DNA from: Bacteroidia bacterium
Lineage (GTDB): Bacteria; Bacteroidota; Bacteroidia; NS11-12g; UBA9320
Direction of reading: 5' to 3'
Length of the DNA: 15,629 bases
Assembly: GCA_029253325.1 (NCBI GenBank)
Contig: JAQWZS010000183.1
Location: 1 to 15,629, forward strand
Below, piece after piece: positions 15,114 through 15,629 of the stretch; position 1 is the first letter of the stretch; each line of letters starts with the position of its first letter. The translations under genes and the position numbers were made by a program. A model generated the notes under the pieces. That model saw only the letters and a list, made by a program, of their open reading frames with translations. It did not search any database and was not told the DNA's origin.

Positions 15114-15629
15114 CTACTTGTCTAGCATATTGTCTTTCTTATTGCTTACTAATAGCACTACTATACTCGAAAACATCACAATAGCTGTTACAATTAAAAC
15201 AATCAACCAACGAATAGGGTATGATTTCTTTTCAGCTGGAGACGCACTTGTCAAAATAAATTTTTGTGGTAGTGTTTTTTCAACATCAACTTTGGCTTTC
15301 TCAAATCTCTTTCTCAGCTTACTAAGACTTTCAAGTTCAAGTATAAGTGTTTCATTCAGGTATGTAAACTCACCTGCATACTTGGCTAATTCTTCTTGTT
15401 GTTTTTTAAGAGCGTTTATTTTTGACAAACTAACTGCTTTGTATAATTCTTCTGAAATAGCCCGACTTTGTTCTTCATAATTTGTGATTCCTTTTTGACC
15501 TAAATCTTTAAGTCGTGTTCTTAAATCCCAAACTTCAGCTTCTTTGTTTTTAAATTCGTCATTTACAATTTCAAGAGCTTCCAAAGAAACTTGCTTTTGA
15601 ATTTCTGTTTTTACCGAATCATATAAAGC
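15114..15629 (-). CDS. Wzz-like polysaccharide chain-length protein (5' end outside window)
   Basis: The frame stays open to the window edge, giving at least 171 residues. A TTG at 15584 is not a credible start because the coding pattern continues upstream (residues ALYDSVKTEIQKQVS). The visible part is a long charged helical, likely coiled-coil region, then SASPAEKKSYPIRW and one membrane segment (LIVLIVTAIVMFSSIVVLLV), with a short basic-acidic tail ending at TAG. This is the C-terminal half of a Wzz/chain-length-determinant protein, which sets polysaccharide length from the inner membrane. No tyrosine-kinase domain follows the membrane segment. The N-terminal membrane segment that would confirm the family lies outside the window. 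Confidence 0.72.
   Translation of the reverse strand, partial: ALYDSVKTEIQKQVSLEALEIVNDEFKNKEAEVWDLRTRLKDLGQKGITNYEEQSRAISEELYKAVSLSKINALKKQQEELAKYAGEFTYLNETLILELESLSKLRKRFEKAKVDVEKTLPQKFILTSASPAEKKSYPIRWLIVLIVTAIVMFSSIVVLLVSNKKDNMLDK

Noticed and set aside
15118..15480. 120-codon open frame on the plus strand
   Set aside because: It lies fully antisense to the Wzz-like gene, whose coiled-coil and membrane segment make sense as protein; the antisense product is Ser/Leu-rich with no recognisable domain.
15582..15584. TTG as the start codon of the Wzz-like gene
   Set aside because: The same frame continues upstream to the window edge with helical, charged sequence like the rest, so the gene is cut by the window rather than starting here.
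1..15629. Mobile element, prophage, CRISPR array or tRNA
   Set aside because: No transposase or integrase, no regularly spaced direct repeats and no cloverleaf were seen; the S24 regulator has no phage genes near it.

Overview
The window comes from a chromosome of a Bacteroidota bacterium, probably a marine Cytophagales-like member (the lower rank is a guess). The evidence is an AT-rich sequence, a porU-porV type IX secretion pair, the mreBCD-PBP2-rodA order usual in this phylum, little sign of Shine-Dalgarno sites, and promoter-like TTTG / TANNTTTG motifs of the kind described for Bacteroides and Flavobacterium. I see no insertion sequence, prophage, CRISPR array, tRNA or rRNA. Genes are tightly packed, with many 1-26 bp overlaps, and three convergent or end-of-operon hairpins delimit the blocks.

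Layout: (1) 2-1314, plus strand: the last 28 codons of PorU and complete PorV, i.e. the outer-membrane sortase and its shuttle partner for type IX secretion. (2) 1363-7445, minus strand: one rod-shape operon read mreB > mreC > mreD > PBP2 > rodA > metallo-beta-lactamase-fold hydrolase, with every junction overlapping. MreB filaments, MreC/MreD, the SEDS glycosyltransferase RodA and the transpeptidase PBP2 together form the elongasome. (3) 7589-8296, plus strand: an XRE helix-turn-helix plus S24/LexA-type self-cleaving regulator, divergent from mreB. A promoter-like motif ends 8 bases before its ATG and carries an overlapping inverted repeat. (4) 8353-9834, minus strand: a Do/HtrA serine protease, convergent with the regulator across a perfect palindromic terminator. 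(5) 10025-12460, plus strand: an ECF-like sigma factor, a single-pass membrane protein with the layout of an anti-sigma factor, and DapF (diaminopimelate epimerase), with overlapping reading frames. (6) 12461-12652: a non-coding gap with an alternating 7-bp repeat, a promoter-like motif and a hairpin. (7) 12653-15629, minus strand: a Wzz-like chain-length protein (5' end outside the window), an O-antigen-ligase/polymerase-like membrane protein and a DppC-type ABC permease.

Almost everything concerns the cell envelope: secretion to the surface, wall elongation, periplasmic protein quality control, wall-precursor synthesis and surface polysaccharide. The part most likely to be a little-described system is the HtrA / sigma / anti-sigma-like / DapF cluster at 8353-12460. 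Its layout resembles an envelope-stress circuit, but the sensor is unfamiliar and a peptidoglycan-precursor gene is built into the operon. Functions of the core genes are secure from motifs; regulatory readings are inference.
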